Source: Litomosoides sigmodontis (taxonomy: Eukaryota; Nematoda; Chromadorea; Rhabditida; Onchocercidae). Taken from it: 64,000 nucleotides of DNA. The notes beneath the pieces are model-generated. The model saw nothing but the letters and a program-made list of their open reading frames with translations, made no database searches and was not told the origin of the DNA. Where the stretch lies: NCBI GenBank assembly GCA_963070105.1, contig OY718807.1:496001-560000 (forward strand), given 5' to 3'. The position numbers and the translations under genes were made by a program. Of the stretch, positions 13,501 to 28,500 are shown one piece after another; the stretch's first letter is position 1; each line of letters starts with the position of its first letter.

Positions 13501-16500
13501 CTGTCTTGCACTCGGTACTGTAGAATTCGGGAAAGTTGAATACGTGGAAGCAAATTCAGTTTCTGTGATGTAAAAAAGTGTAATTATCACTTCAGCTAAT
13601 ATAATGCTCAACAAGGGTAGGATTAGGACGGTTGAGAACAGAAATTCCTTTAAAAATTTTGACGAATAATGTAATTGATAAGGGAAATTCTTCAGCAATT
13701 AATTTAGCGAATGTTTTCAAAATGATTCTATATGTTGTCACTAAGTGAATCAAATGCGTTAATTAAATTAATTACAAATCATATAATCGCAATGTGATGT
13801 AACAGGACATGATAGTTCTTTGGCAAAATCTTTTATTGTGAACTTTAATTGGTAACGCTTGTCGCGTGACGCTTATTGCATAGAAAAATAGGAATTACAA
13901 CAGCGACGATTATTAGAGAAGCATTGCTGATAAAACTTTTAAATAGCAATTAGCCAGTAAACATTTTAAGATTTAATTGTAATTCACAGCACAGATCGCT
14001 TTGAGAAAACAGGAAATGAAATGATTTGGCGGGACTGAGGGAGGGTACGTGAAAACTGATTTAATTTTGATTTGGCTAGAGGCGTGAGTCTCGCTATTTG
14101 TAAACAAATAAATAAATGTGCGTGGGCCTCATCCAAGCAAGGCCCCATTAGCTAAAGGGTGGAAGTAAAATGTTTATCCGACACGTGAATGGGAGTGTTA
14201 TAAGTGATAGTGATGGCGGTGATGGCAATTCCTTCATCGTCACATCCTCCTTTCATCCACATTTTATAAGCCATCAAAAGCAAAGGAGCCGCTTTTTCTT
14301 TCTTGAAATAAATCTGAAACAATTTCAGGGGAGAAATAATCATTCCTACCAAACAATATATATTAATAAATTTTTTTGTTCAAATTTATTTCATGTCAAA
14401 CTGATAATTTATAGCGTTTGAATTGGTAGCTTTTAAAGCGTTCAAATTCATTAATTAATTTTATATTTGTTGTGGTTTTTCCTTTGATTATTTAGCTTTT
14501 TATTTAGATTATTTAGCCACCAATTTTTGCCTGTGCAAACATCAATCATTTTATTTACATTTGAAAATATCAGGAAGTAAGTGTAAAGGCTACGATGCAA
14601 TTTATCTTAAACAATAAGAATGTAATACCTCTTGTTGTTGCCACATTTTTTTAAAAACAAGTTTGCTTTTTCTCTTACTTTTAATATTACAATGGAAAAA
14701 TAATTTTTTTAGTTACTGGAAGAAACCGTCAACAAACTTCGCATTGCTTTCCCAAAAAATGCAATATATCCGCACTGTAACCTAAAGCATGAAAAAAATT
14801 CCTCCATTTGATTGTTCAAAATTTATTTGGGATGGACAATGGCAATCCATTAGCTAAATTTTGGCATGAAAGGCCTACTTATCGGTTCGAGTCACATTGA
14901 ACTAAGAGAGATACCTCAAGTGACAATTTGAATTTTTTGCATAAAAGTAATTTTGTCCATTTGTTACAGGAATTTTCCAGTTCAACAATTAATGTATTTG
15001 CCTGAAATCTATATCAAAACATACTTTCATAGGGAAAAATGACGAAGGATTCTTTGCAGTGATAGAGATTGTCATCTCTTATCGCTAGAATCGCTACCCA
15101 CGGCTATTGGCGTGAGTGATATCAGGGCGAAGCGTGGTTTTTCCAAACTAGAAATAAATTCCCTGATTATTGCGTGATATTTCTGTCATAGCAATAGAGT
15201 TGCAGAACTTCTAAGACGGAATGAAATTGGAGGGAGAGGAGAGCATACTTTGAGTTCGGAATACCTCAAGAAGTTGTCCGAAATTGCGCTATCATTTCCT
15301 TCAATTCTTCCTCCTTGCTCTGAGCGAAGGAACCTTTAATTACTTCGCACTAGAAAGACGACGGGAATGGAAGTACTTTGAATTTGAGAAATGGATGAAT
15401 CGAATTGCGTTATATAGTGGTAACTCCCGGGGGAACATCCTTCTCCTGATCTTCTTCTGTCCCTCTTTCCTTTCTCTGCTAAAAGGAGGAGAGGACGGTG
15501 GAAGAAGGGGGCGAGAGCAAGAAATCTTTTCTAAATCAAGACAATTTTACTAATTCTTTTCGAAATTCCATCCATTCCTTCGTCAAAATGGATTTAAGAT
15601 TTGAAAGTAGAAGAAGATGCAAAGAAAACTGATATGCTATGTGCTTTCTGTTTTTCTTTTTCAAAAAATCTTTCTCCTCCGTAATATTTCAAAAAATCTT
15701 TTACTTCAGCTGGCATTGTTTTCCCTTTCTCTTTTGCCAAGTATTCCCATCAAAATATACCGTCCTCACTGCATACCAGGCACTTCCTATCTACTGCCAC
15801 TGTCGCACTTCAATTTCATCTACTAAGTTGAAAAGACAAGGGAAGAACGTAATTAATTTCGAAATGAGAGGAGCATTTGGCAGAATTACCTCATTCATTA
15901 GCTCATTTAGCTAATTTACTTCTTTTTGGTTTCCCATAAAAACCTGGCAGTTACTCTGAAATGGCCTTAGTTGTTATCATCTACTTTTGCAGCAGTGCTC
16001 CCTTTAGCAATTTGTCAAAGGAGTATTTCTAATTTTACTCTCCCACTGATTTCCACTCCCCCCCTTTCTCCTCTTCACCTTTCATTTGTTCCGCGCTCTT
16101 TGATAACACAGGTGTGAACCATGTTTATATGAAGTTTAAAGTACAATTTTGTAGGGAATGATTTGTGTGTGGTACCTAACAATGACACAGAAATTATAAA
16201 GTGGGCTTGATTTACAGTTCAACGCTTGCATTTAAATGCTATTAATGTGGATGGGACTGGAAATGGATAAATCGGATTTATTGCACAACAAAAGTCCCTT
16301 TTTAAAATTTTGCCCTTGATTTTCGATATTTCTAAATTTTTAACAAAATTGAAGAAATTACGCAATGATTTGTCTTACCTTTGTGCTTGTACCTTTGTAT
16401 GTATAATTATGGTACATTTATACGTTAAGATCCAATAAGCACAAAAAGAGATTTTTCGAAGAAATTCGATATTCTCTAAAAGCAATTAAATCCCTTTTAA

Positions 16501-19500
16501 TATTTTACACCAGAAGTCCATTTTTAAAATTTTATGATTTAATACTTCAAATATTTAAAATTATATTCCTCACGACTCCCACTGATAAAAGTGGTTTTTG
16601 ATATCTTTTAGCTTTCTTTATGGAGTTAGTAGTTTCCTTACAGTCACTCTCTGTTCGTATTTACTTTCCTGTGTGTGACGCAACACACTCTTGATATGAT
16701 TGCCGTGGTACGTAATACGGATGTGCAATACCCATGTTTATCCAAAACTCAACGCAGCCTAAGGATGTCTTTTTATTTAATAATTTAACCTAATTAATGT
16801 CGAACTGATTAGATTACAAATGATTTTTGAGTGAAAATTATAACAAATTCGTTATGGTCAATCGTATCATTTGAAAAATTTTTCCGTATGAATGATTGTT
16901 CATCACTTCACTCTCAGTTTCTGACTCTGCCCTTCTCTCTTTCTCTTCCTCTCTCTCTCTCTTATTTCTGAATTCCTCTCCTACGTGAACGAAATATATG
17001 CAAATGGCAATTTAAACAAATGGAAAAGAAATGAATTCAAGTATAAGTTCTAATAGTTCTTCCGCCCTTCAACTTTCCATTACTGCTTCTCACACAAAAA
17101 ATATTGGAATAATTTGATTCTAAATATTTTGCTTTGCTTTGTTTTTATTTGTTTACTCTTTTCACCAATTTTCCTTCCCTTCTCTGTTCTGCTTGGTTTT
17201 TGCTTATTCGATTTGTTCATTTTTGTTACCCAAACATTTCTCCCAACGCTTCTTCCTCACTTCCACACTCTTCCGAATATCTTCCTTTTCGCTAATATTT
17301 CGGCGAACCTTTGCGGCTCTGTTTGACGTTCTTTTTCCAAATTTACAGCAATTTCTCAGTTCTGCGACAATTACGTTTCAATCAACTGAAATTAGCAACT
17401 GCAAGAAATTCGTAGCGCAATTATTAGCAATAATACTTAAATAAAAGTATTCTCTTTCCACCCTGCCACATTATGAATGCATCAACAAGCGATCATTTTT
17501 AGCGACGATTTTCCACCTCGTTGAATTCATTTCTAATGAAATCAGGCCAATCGTTTGCTCCCATAGCAATTCCATCCGTACTACTACTACTACTACTGCT
17601 ACTACTACTACTATGACGATGACGTTTCTCAATGAAATATTAATTTTTAGAAACTGATTAACTAACTGAACGGTCCTCACATTTTTTAATTTAAATTTTG
17701 CTTTACAAAGGAAAAGTTAAGGTAGCATTTTCCGCTTCTCCTTCTTTGTTCTTTTGTTGCTTTTCTCAAATAATCGGCACTTTATTGCTCATTGCATGTG
17801 TCCAACGATACATTCATCCTCTTTGTAAATTAAATCGAATTTAAACAATAAATATTTGAGGCGAAAACTAATTTTCCGTGTTACGTAGGTTTGTTGAATG
17901 AATGAATATATTGAAAATAAAAGAGGAACTTGAAATGAATTCAGTTGAATCGAAACAGTTGTTGTATTTCAGCCGATTGAGTATTCCTGAGTCGTCGATC
18001 GAGACAACTAAAGCAAATCAGCTATTTGGAGATTACGACGAAAGAAGTTGGTTCGGCGAAAGTGGCGTGCCTAATCTGGCACGTGACCCAATCGCGCAAT
18101 TTCTTGAGCTGCTCAAAAAACCCCAAACGATGGGCAACCTGGAAGCCCTTATCAGGTCTCTTTCCTTTATTAGATAAACAAATCAACAAGTAAAGCCTCT
18201 TAAATTATCTGTTATTTATTTCAAAAATGATTCATAGTGAGAACTTGCTCATAAACGTCACTTGTCATAGTGGTATTCTTTGAGTAACGTTGAACCATAA
18301 ATTGCTTCGCTGTAAATGAAAATTGGTTAATCGATTTGCTATTAAAAAAATTGGTGAGAATATCTTGGCTTATTTAAAAAATTTTTCAATCGAATTCTGA
18401 ACGAAATTCTTCTATTTTAATTTTTTATTTAATTTAATAAAAGAAATAAAACAGCTGCCAAGTGATATGCAACCCGTTCAGATTTTCAAATTCCTAAACT
18501 AATTAATGCAATTAACGTAGCATTGAAATGAAGGATTTGTCCGAACTTGATTAAAATCATTCCAAATTTTCCAACAGCGAAGTTTATTTCAAGAATTCCG
18601 TGAGTAAGCACATTCCGGGTACAACCGGATTAATATTTTTTATTTCTTCGATGAATTTCACTCCTTCCTTCTTTCTTCAAGCATTAGAAGGACTGGCAGT
18701 GAATTTTTTTGCTGTCAAAATATGGTGGGTGGCGAAGCAGACGAATTCCCACCCACCCACCCATCCACCCATCCATCCATCCATCATTTTTAGGAATTTG
18801 CTGGGAAGGAATGAAATTAGCAGATGTGATCCATCGGTCAAGTATCCCCGCTCTTCTCTCACGCATTTCAAATAACAGTAATAATATGGTCGTTGTTGTC
18901 CTCGTCATTGTTATCTGTTTCTAATAGTACTGTTTCTATCGCTACACTATCCTTGTTATTAAGAAAAACAATCGTTCTGACAATTGCAATAATCACAATG
19001 AATGGCGCAGAGAGGAGGGATGGGCGCAAATAAGCGGAGTTTTTCACGAACGCTCTTTAATGAATTCAAAAAAGATTTGTGAATGAAAAAGGATTTTCCT
19101 CAAATTCTGACACCAAACAAATGAAGCAAAAAAGGAAATTTGAAAGGAGCGATGACATTTGAGATGATTTTGAACTGATTGACTAACAGTGCATGCATGT
19201 GCAGGAAGGGAAAAGAAATGAAAACGACACATTTCATATTTTATGGCAAAATTTCACATAAAAAATTGCTTGGACAATTCAGAAAATTTTATTAGAACGC
19301 ATGAAAACTTCCTGTTTTCAATACGTTACAGAAAAAACTTAATTTTTTATTGGAATTTAAAATTAAAATTAAATTTTAAATGCCAAATGCCAAGGAAATT
19401 AATGAGAAATTAGTGAATGCAAAATTCTTGCTTATAATATCATCGGATGAAATTGATGATATAATTGAGACGTACTTATCGGGAATAGTTATGATTCATT

Positions 19501-22500
19501 AATGACTTTTATAAGCCTAATAGTCTCAATCTAATTTTACTAGTAAGTTAAATTATTCATTTAAATTCTCACTTTTTCAGAAATGGCAGAAATTTCCGTC
19601 TATTTCGGTAAACTACCAAAAATTATATTTTTGATTGATTTTTATTGCATAAATTTAAGTTCTCAAATCGATTCGTTCATTTGCATAACATTATGTAAAG
19701 CGCAAAATAATAAAATGCTTATTCAAATTTCAAAATTGCGGAAGTGTACGACAATATTCCCTAATTTTTAAATATAAATATGTATTTCAACATGAATTGG
19801 AATAAAGTTATGAGGTGAAAATTTGATGAAAGAAATATTAAAGCTATTTGAATTTGAAAAATTAAATTATTCCCATTTGCATATATGAGATATTTATTTC
19901 TAACATTTTCCTCCTCCATTCTCACGGCTCTTTTTCATTTCAATTTCCTTCTCTTCCAATGTAATTAATCCAGTCCATTTCAGTATTACATATAAGTTCT
20001 CAATCATTCAGCTTTTCCCAGCAATCTTCTCAATTTCTTACAAAAAAAATTATACTTTGCACGCTCGGATAGGCGAAGACAAGCAAACCTTAACTAATTA
20101 GACAAGGAAGCTTAACTATTTCAATAATTTATTTCATCTTGTTTTTCTGTTGGACAGATCCACTCGTTTCCAACTTACATCGATGTTACTATCGTTCCTT
20201 TCTTACATTTCATATTTTGTTTAAAAGAATCGTTACTAATTTGTTCATTTCAGTTATTTTATTTTTTAGCATAATTTTTTAACGCTAACTCAATTTTGTT
20301 GATTTGTCACTTAGCGCATATTGAATTAAGAAAAACATGGAACGTTAGAAATGAGAAGAGTGGAGTGTAATGCATCGTTGATTAGACTTCTGCTCAACGA
20401 CAACTTCTGCTTGTTTTGTAAATTTGTAACTGACTATTTTAAGATTACTGTATTTAGCTGATTTCTGGCAATTGCTAATTTACGATTGCATTAATCAATC
20501 ATTCTCACTTGTATTTAAAGCTTTGCTAACAAGTTATGCGTTTCTCTGTTTAGTTCGAATTTCATTTCGAATAAATTAGTTATAGAAGAAGGAGGAAGCT
20601 TTTTTATGAAATATTATTTCTTAGACTCATTTTTTGGAATAATTCTCACTAAACGCTTCACTTAATTTGGACTAAAACGACGATCAAATGAGGTTTATGC
20701 TTAATACCATTTCATTGCCATTACTGTTTCAGATATTTCGTAGCAATTACAAAAAGATTACCGTATTCCTGTGAGAGTAAAGCTGAGTTCCACTTGGCTT
20801 GATCGATTAAGGCCCATAACGTTGCATTATTACTTGAATACTAGCTTGAGGGTAAGTTAGATGGACTGACAATTCAGTCAAATTTTCCGCCGTTTGCCTG
20901 AAATATTGCCACAAACAATATGCTGCTCATTTTAGCTAAGAAAAACAATTCCTTTTTTTTCCAATCTTTTTTCTGTTGGTAAAAAGCATTGAATAGCAAA
21001 TTCCGTGCCCAATTTATCTTCTGAAGTAAAATAATCAAAGTGAAGGAATTTTAATTTGATTGATGAGTTTTCATTTTTTTTGTCATTGTGCAAGTTAAAA
21101 TTCCTTTAATGATCAAAAATTTTAAGCTGCAAGAAATCATTGAATAAAAAATAAGCTAAATTGATTAATTTATTTCCTTCAAATGTGAGTGGCAGAGTGT
21201 AAGACGGCGAGGGAAATCTTGCCTTGTGACATGCACTAATTAGATAATGATCTTAATTAAATAGCTTTTGATAATTGTAATTTTATTAATCTTTTTTTAC
21301 TTATCCTTGGAATGGCTATTTTGACATGACTTTTGCTTAAATTTTCTGGAATTGCTTAAGTAAAATTTCATTTCATTCTTCGGTTATTAAAAAAATTTCT
21401 GAGTTTCGAGGTTCCATGCGTTAAGTCCTGCATATCGCAAAAACTCTGGAGCTTATCGCAGTACTCAAATCATCAAAAAAAATTGCAAATTTTTGGTGCC
21501 AAATAATTCTTGGATTGGTATTTTTCCTGGCAATAAAGTATAAAAATACAACCATAAAATATGCATAAAATTGATTGATTATTTTATTTTATGACAAGTA
21601 AATTTAAATTTTAATTAAGTTAAGATTAATGACGCATACGGTAAGCAAAATGTGCACCGTTGTCTTTTTATCTTTCCATATATCAACCGCTTGCTCTTCT
21701 TCCATCGCTCCTAAATTTCATTCCTTTGAAGAAGGAATGATATTATTTAGGAAGCCTATTTTGTTAGCGTTCTGAATCATAAAGTACCTTCTTTCGCACT
21801 TGCTTTTACTAGTCAAAATGTTAAGTGTAAGAAGTACAGTAAAAGGGAGAAAGAATCTCCCTGTTTCTTTGAAAGTTAAGTTGGAGGTAAGAAAATTGGA
21901 GGTCAATAATCCTGTACTTTTACGGAATAAGGATAACTTTCTCCTCGAGCGGAAATGATGTTCCGCCACCACTTCACGCCTCTTATACGTTCACCACTGC
22001 CAAGTACCTTTTGAAATGATTTATTAAAAAAAGCTTTACACAAATTCTGATTGCATTCCTCTTTCTTCTTTTACAGATTAACTCGTCGCTTCCTTTTCCT
22101 TCTTTTCAAGCTTTCGCCTTTTCCTCAAATATAAAGCAAAGAATTGAAATTCCCATACTTCTCGCACCGCATTTGTTGAACTGAAATGAGATTACGCGAT
22201 AGCATTCAAGTGAACGTGAATTGGCATTTTAAAATCTCGAAGAAATCGATTAGTTATAATTTTATAGATAATAATGTGTTTGAGCACTGTTGAAGGAACA
22301 TACGCAAGTACGCGGACAATTATAATTTTTTCTGTTATGAGAGAAATTATCATAAAATTTATTTCCAATTCGATATTTCGAAAACGCTTTTACAATTAAA
22401 ATTTCTTTTATTTTGTGTAGCACATAAATATTTATTATTATGGGTTTGCTGTATCAATGTAACATAATATTATTACTCTGATTTTTATAATTTAGTTTTG

Positions 22501-25500
22501 ATTTCTAAATTTAAACGAACTGCCATAAAACTCGTAAAATCCTCTGCTATACAAATCAGACTAATTGTGTTAAGCATAACTGCTGAAGTTGCAAAAATTA
22601 TCATGAAAAACGTGTTCCGAAATGCCTCAAGAACAGTGGAGTATCATTGTTTAATGAGAGTTATCCGGAGGGTAGCCGATCACCTTATCCTTTCCCGAAT
22701 TGCCCTTACCTGCCGGATGAGGAAATGGATCGTATCAGAAGCTTTTTACCCAAAACATTTTACTCATTTTGACAAAGAACAATACCATCACTGTCATCAT
22801 CCCTTTTTCGTCTCCCTCATTTATTTTCTTGCGGAAAACTATTTCAACCAGCCACTGTTTTAGCTGTCTGATCGCATGGAACTGATAAATTAATGCATTA
22901 TTTACAAACTTCAAACTTCACTTCTCTCAATTCCCATGGGATTAAAACTGCGAGAAATATTTCCGATTGCCAGCATTTTCCGTTCCGTTCTGCTTCATCC
23001 AAATTGTTTCCATTTTGAGTAAAGCGGATGGTTGCATAAGTGATTGTCGTAAGTAAATCATTCATTGAAGTTACTCCTTCTTTTCATATTTTACATCAAA
23101 TCTCTCTTTCCCTCACTCCCTCCAATTCGTTCTCAGAGCAGAAGAGAAAAGGCAATTTCAGGTTCCCTCGTCACTTCCCTCTCCCTCTCCCTTTCCATCG
23201 CTGTTGCAACATCTCCTCACCTAAATTATCAAGCACTAAATTTATATTATAATATATTAGGTTTATTTACACAAAAACCACTTCTCTCCTACACCACACT
23301 CCAAGATTCATGCTATCTAAGATATGATTTTGTCAGAGATTGATGTCAAGTAATAACAAATCCTATAAATTTTCGAAAATACACAACTACCATTTGAATC
23401 CATCAATCCATCAGTAAAGCTTTTGCTTTTTATTTTCGAATTTTCTTCCTAAATTTCAAAGTCCATCAATCATTTAAATCCATAAAACCTTATCCATTTC
23501 TACCTTCACATTTTCATCACAATATCATGCAAATAAATCCCTTTGAATGGCTAATTTTCCTTTCTTCGAACTTCGGCTACATTCTCGTCAATAATGCGAA
23601 GATATTCATTGAATTCGTATAATTTGAAGTAATGCGAAATTCACCGGCTGTGTGTGTGTGTATGTGCGTATATCAGTTTGATAAAAAGTTCGATGACATG
23701 AAATATGATCGACGATCTTTTGCAGTGACAATGATTTTCTATTTTGATCTTTTTTCCTCTTTTCCTCATTTTAGCCCGGTTGGCTCCATGTCCTTACGGC
23801 CCGATCTCTTCATCCCCTCAAATTCCTCTACTCTACTTCGATGTCACATCGTCTCTTTTAACTGTGCCACTCTTCCCACTTATTTCTACGCCAAATCATC
23901 CTCCTCCATTCATTTCTGAAAAGGAAACCAAAAAGTTAACTTATCAATGAAGGATCTTATAGAAAGAAAGTTATAATAATAATACTAATAATAATACACC
24001 TTTCGTCCGGCGCCGTTGGGCAATCATGCTGAATTGAAGGAAAGTCCTATGACTGGACACGTCCTCTCGAACACCTCTTTCTAACAATTCCATCCATCCC
24101 TGGACACTTCAGCTAATACAATGAGAAGTGTAAATGGCAGTTCTAGAGCGAGCGCAGGAAAATTGCCTGTTGGCTTGGTGTTTCGATTACATAATAATTA
24201 TCGCTAGCACTAATTTCCCTCTCTCTTTTCAAAATCAGTGGGAAGTGCTGAGCGGTAAAATTAAAAAGGAATAAAGACAGAAAAGAATTACCGATGGGCA
24301 AATTGATGTCTGTTTGAAATCACTTCACTTTTGCAACTTTTTCATCTTCCTCAATCCTTCTGCCAACACTAAAAGTCACACATTTAGCTTCTAAATTTAA
24401 ATCCAGAAAAGGCATACACTCCATGTTTCCATATGCTCCAATGTCATCATTTACCACCCACATCGCTATCGCTCATCCCCTTATCAGTGCCGTTATCATC
24501 GTCGGCTATCTGTATCAGTAAAGCATAAGCAAAATTCGCATATTTTCATTTAGCGAGGAAAAATAAAAAGTCGCGTTTACTGTTGTTTTGTAAATTATTG
24601 TTTGAATAAAACTTTTTCTCTAGTCTTTAAGATTAATTTTAAAATTTGCTACCAATTCTTTCCTCCCTAAAGGAAGCCATTTATTAATTGATGAAATTAA
24701 CAAAATTTTTACCAAGAATTTATGATCAAATGTCAGCTGTTCCTTTGTGTTCTGCTAATTTCACTTACTAACTTTTATAATTTGCTATTGATTGTCGAAA
24801 AAATTGTGAGCATTTCTAAAGTACTTTTTGCATTTTAAGTAGCTAATTTTCGTTTAATTTTCCGAGATAAATGGACCTCGCCAACAACAAATTTTTCTGC
24901 GTTACGAAGAAGGAAATTTCAAGAGATTTTTCATGCATTTAAAAAAGTTTTCTCCATTTCCTCTTCATTTGTAATCCTAACATTTTCTTCATTAATTCAT
25001 TTCCCCAAATTTCTACTGCTTCCCCTGTCCATCGCAGAAAAATTACAAAACTGTGGCGGCTGTTCGTCCCTTCAGGTGACATACTAGCTATTCCCTCAAC
25101 AAAACTAGACTTTCAAGAAAAAAGTAAACATATGTATTTGCGCAAATTAAGGTCTTGAAAGAAGAGGCAATAATAAGGCAGTGAGAAACTTCTTAAATGT
25201 CACTTCAAACTATCAAATGGTTTTTGTTGCCAAGTTCTTTCAACAGATTGCAATTCCGCTTCCTTCCTCGAATTTAGACGGATCAAACTGATAATAATAT
25301 TTTAAACCGTTATTAGATCGTAATGCAATAAAAAAAACAGTTCAGGAATTGTTTTTCGTATTTTAAACTTTTCCCTTTAAATTATTTCAATTTAAAGTTT
25401 TTATTCAACTTATTTCACTCCATTTTGCAGCTAATCAGGGAGGCCAATGCAACACTTACTTTTCAAATGAAAAGAATTTCTGTTACCTCAGCGTCCCATT

Positions 25501-28500
25501 AGGCCCTTCTTTTCTTCCAGTTTTTTCTTCCATTTATCTTTAAAAAAATTGCGAGAAGAAAAATCGACTCTTTTATTTGCTGCCAATTTTGCCTGAAAAA
25601 GACGTCTTAGAATACGTAAGTTGCAATCAACAAATTAATTAATTATTGCTAAGGAATACTAATATTCCGTAGATATATTTACAGAAAAGTGTTGTTCCTT
25701 TCTCGCACTCATTTTTTTGGTTTAATTTAAATAAGAAATAATTTACAATTTGAGTGTTTATATTACAGCCAACCTGTAACCTTTCCTTTGGTATTATTTT
25801 AAAGCACTAATTAATTAGCGTTTGTGAAAAGATGATGAAGTTGAAATTTATAATTTTACGAAGCGAGTGATTACTATACTACTTCATTTCTTTGCTTTCT
25901 TCTGAAAAAAATAGAATGCATAATTTTGCGAATAAAATTGTAATTACGTTACTTCCTGGTTTTCCTTCCGGAAAATGAAGTATATAATTTTATGAAAAAA
26001 ATGATAATTGCCTCACTTTTTTCAAAAATAAAATAAATCATTTTATGAAACAAGCGATTTTTGCTAGCATCAGAATTATCACAATTATTTCAACCAAAAT
26101 TTTCAGTAAAATTTTATTTATTATCGTTAATGCCCTAAAAGTGATGTTTATTTTGAAAAACTAACTAACGCGAATTATCTCAACTGATTGCTCTTTTCAA
26201 ATGTTGAAGTGCTGAACATTGGGGTTTGGTAGGCGAAGACTCATACAGAAGTAAACGTAGATGGCATTGTTTATACATCGAAAGAGAATTTGAAATTTGT
26301 GCTAAGCAGTGCAATTCATCATATTAAGTATTTCAGTACCATTCATTACACGTTTCCTACGTACTGACTGATCGATTGATTGATAGACTAATTGTGCGAA
26401 AAGCATAATATCAGTGTTTATGTTTTTTTACATTACATTATTTTCATTATTTTGCACACACAAAATTCACTATTTTGCAATATAAAACGTAAGAGTTCTA
26501 TTCAATTTATGTACGAAATAAGCGGCGCAATTCGCATAGCTACTACAATGCTGCCTGTAGGTTTACTGTATTTTCAAAAAAATTTTAGTGGCACATTGTT
26601 AGCTGTATGCTTTGAGATATCCCATCTGTGCGTTGCATTCTTACGTCATTTTTTAAATTCATACAGCGGCGATTCGTCCTTACCGTAATTTATTCCTACA
26701 ATATTTTCGTTGGTCATTTTCATCGAGATAGTTTAATTTATTGATCGCTTCTTTACTACTATAAGTGTTGTGAGAGTTGCATTTTCTACTATTCTTTGGC
26801 ATTACATCTGGATTGACTTCACTCACCTGGCGCTCTTTTCGGGTTACCTCTCATCAATGGGTGTTTGGATTTTGAACATCCCACAAGAAATGGATAACCA
26901 CATGAAAAGGTAAGCCGTTCTCCTACCAAGCCAATCACAAAAAACTCAAGTATTGTATTTGAAGAACTGTTCATTCATAAATTATGGAAATCATGAAAAC
27001 GTTTAGGGCAAAATCAGGGGAGTTAATTTCTAAGATTTTTTAACAGTCATTTAATTCAACTAACTTAAAATCATTTAATTTATTGCTAATATCTCTGCTA
27101 TCTCATGGATCTGAGTAAATCAGGCACATATATTTTATCAGTTAACACTTTTCCTTTTTCCCTTGTAAGATAGAAGAAACTATAAATTGCTTTGGGAAAA
27201 TAACAATTTTAAAATAGAAGACTTGAGCAAATTTTGAAAAGAAATTTTTTCTTGAAAAAGAAAGTAACAAGTCTAATGGGAGTTTTATGCTTTTACAAAG
27301 TCCAATTAATCGAGTGCGTTTACTCACAAAGCAGAAAAATTCAAATTCAACAAAGTCGTCTTCTTTTTCTCTATGTTTTCCATTCTAAGCATAAACAGTT
27401 TCCTTCCTTTTTGTTTTCTTCCTCTTAATTTTCTAGTGAAAACAATTTAAAACAAGAATAATTTGCATAAACTAATGAATACTACAAGTACGCCACGCAC
27501 AGATATTGTTTATACAGTAATGAATTGAAATAAATGAATGAGATGTAGAGATAGATCGCTCGGCGGAATAAGAAACTGACTAACTTATCAATTCGATTGG
27601 TTAAGCGAATAAATTGAACGGTTTGGCGGTGCTCTTTAGGTGGGAACGTCTACGTGGAGAGAAATGCGAGAAAATTTGAAGTTCAATTTGAAATATTGCA
27701 AACAACAGAATATACCCATAGTGAACTAAGCAAAAAATGATTAAATTCTTATCTTCAATTGCGCAAAAAATAATAATCTCTTACTTCCTACCAAGAAACT
27801 TGATTAATTAATTCACATCTTAACCAATTAATTTTCTCATATTCGTGGCAACCAATATGAATTCAATCAGATAAGTTGCAAAGACTGAAGAAGTGAGGTA
27901 GGAGGGAAATCTTTCTCAGTAATAATAATGATAACAGAGGGAATGGATTGAAATGATAAATCGAATATGAAAACTTATTTCCTATTAGCATTTATTGCAT
28001 TGTAATCTGCTGAAAGTGTCAAATGCTTTAAGTTAAAGATTGTTATGAAGTGATTTTTGGCTTAGAGAACTTCGCACGTTGAATAGCTAAGAAAATTTAT
28101 TGAGAAAAGGTAGAAAACGATTACCCTACTTTTTTTACGATGTATTAGTACTATTTTTTAGTGAAATAATGAAATATTTGTTCTCCAAAAATCGTCGCAG
28201 ATATTTTTTTGAGCTCTTTGCATGAAGGATTTTCAATTCGAATAATTTTTTGAGGAGCAAATATGATATTACGACACTTTACAGATGTTTCGTTCAAACA
28301 TTTCATTTTCTGCGATGCGATTCGTGAAATTTACTGAAAAATGTTTCGAGTGAAGAAAAGAATAGATAACCAACAGATTAGAGGAAGGAAAGTCTAAGAG
28401 AAAATTAGCTGAAAGAGATGTCATTTAACAATTACTTGGCTTTTGCTTTGTTAAACAGAAAGCGTGATATCTGAATGAGTCATACCTGAATAATTTCTGG

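Noticed and set aside
14880..14900. GGTTCGAGTCA, a tRNA B-box-like motif
   Set aside because: No A box or acceptor stem at the required distance on that strand.
15060..15111. Splice-bounded 52-base open segment with good acceptor and GTGAGT donor
   Set aside because: Its outgoing phase does not fit the next credible exon at 17973.
18600..18924. Several overlapping frames rich in Pro/His or Gly/Trp
   Set aside because: They arise from the CCCA/CCAT tetranucleotide repeat.
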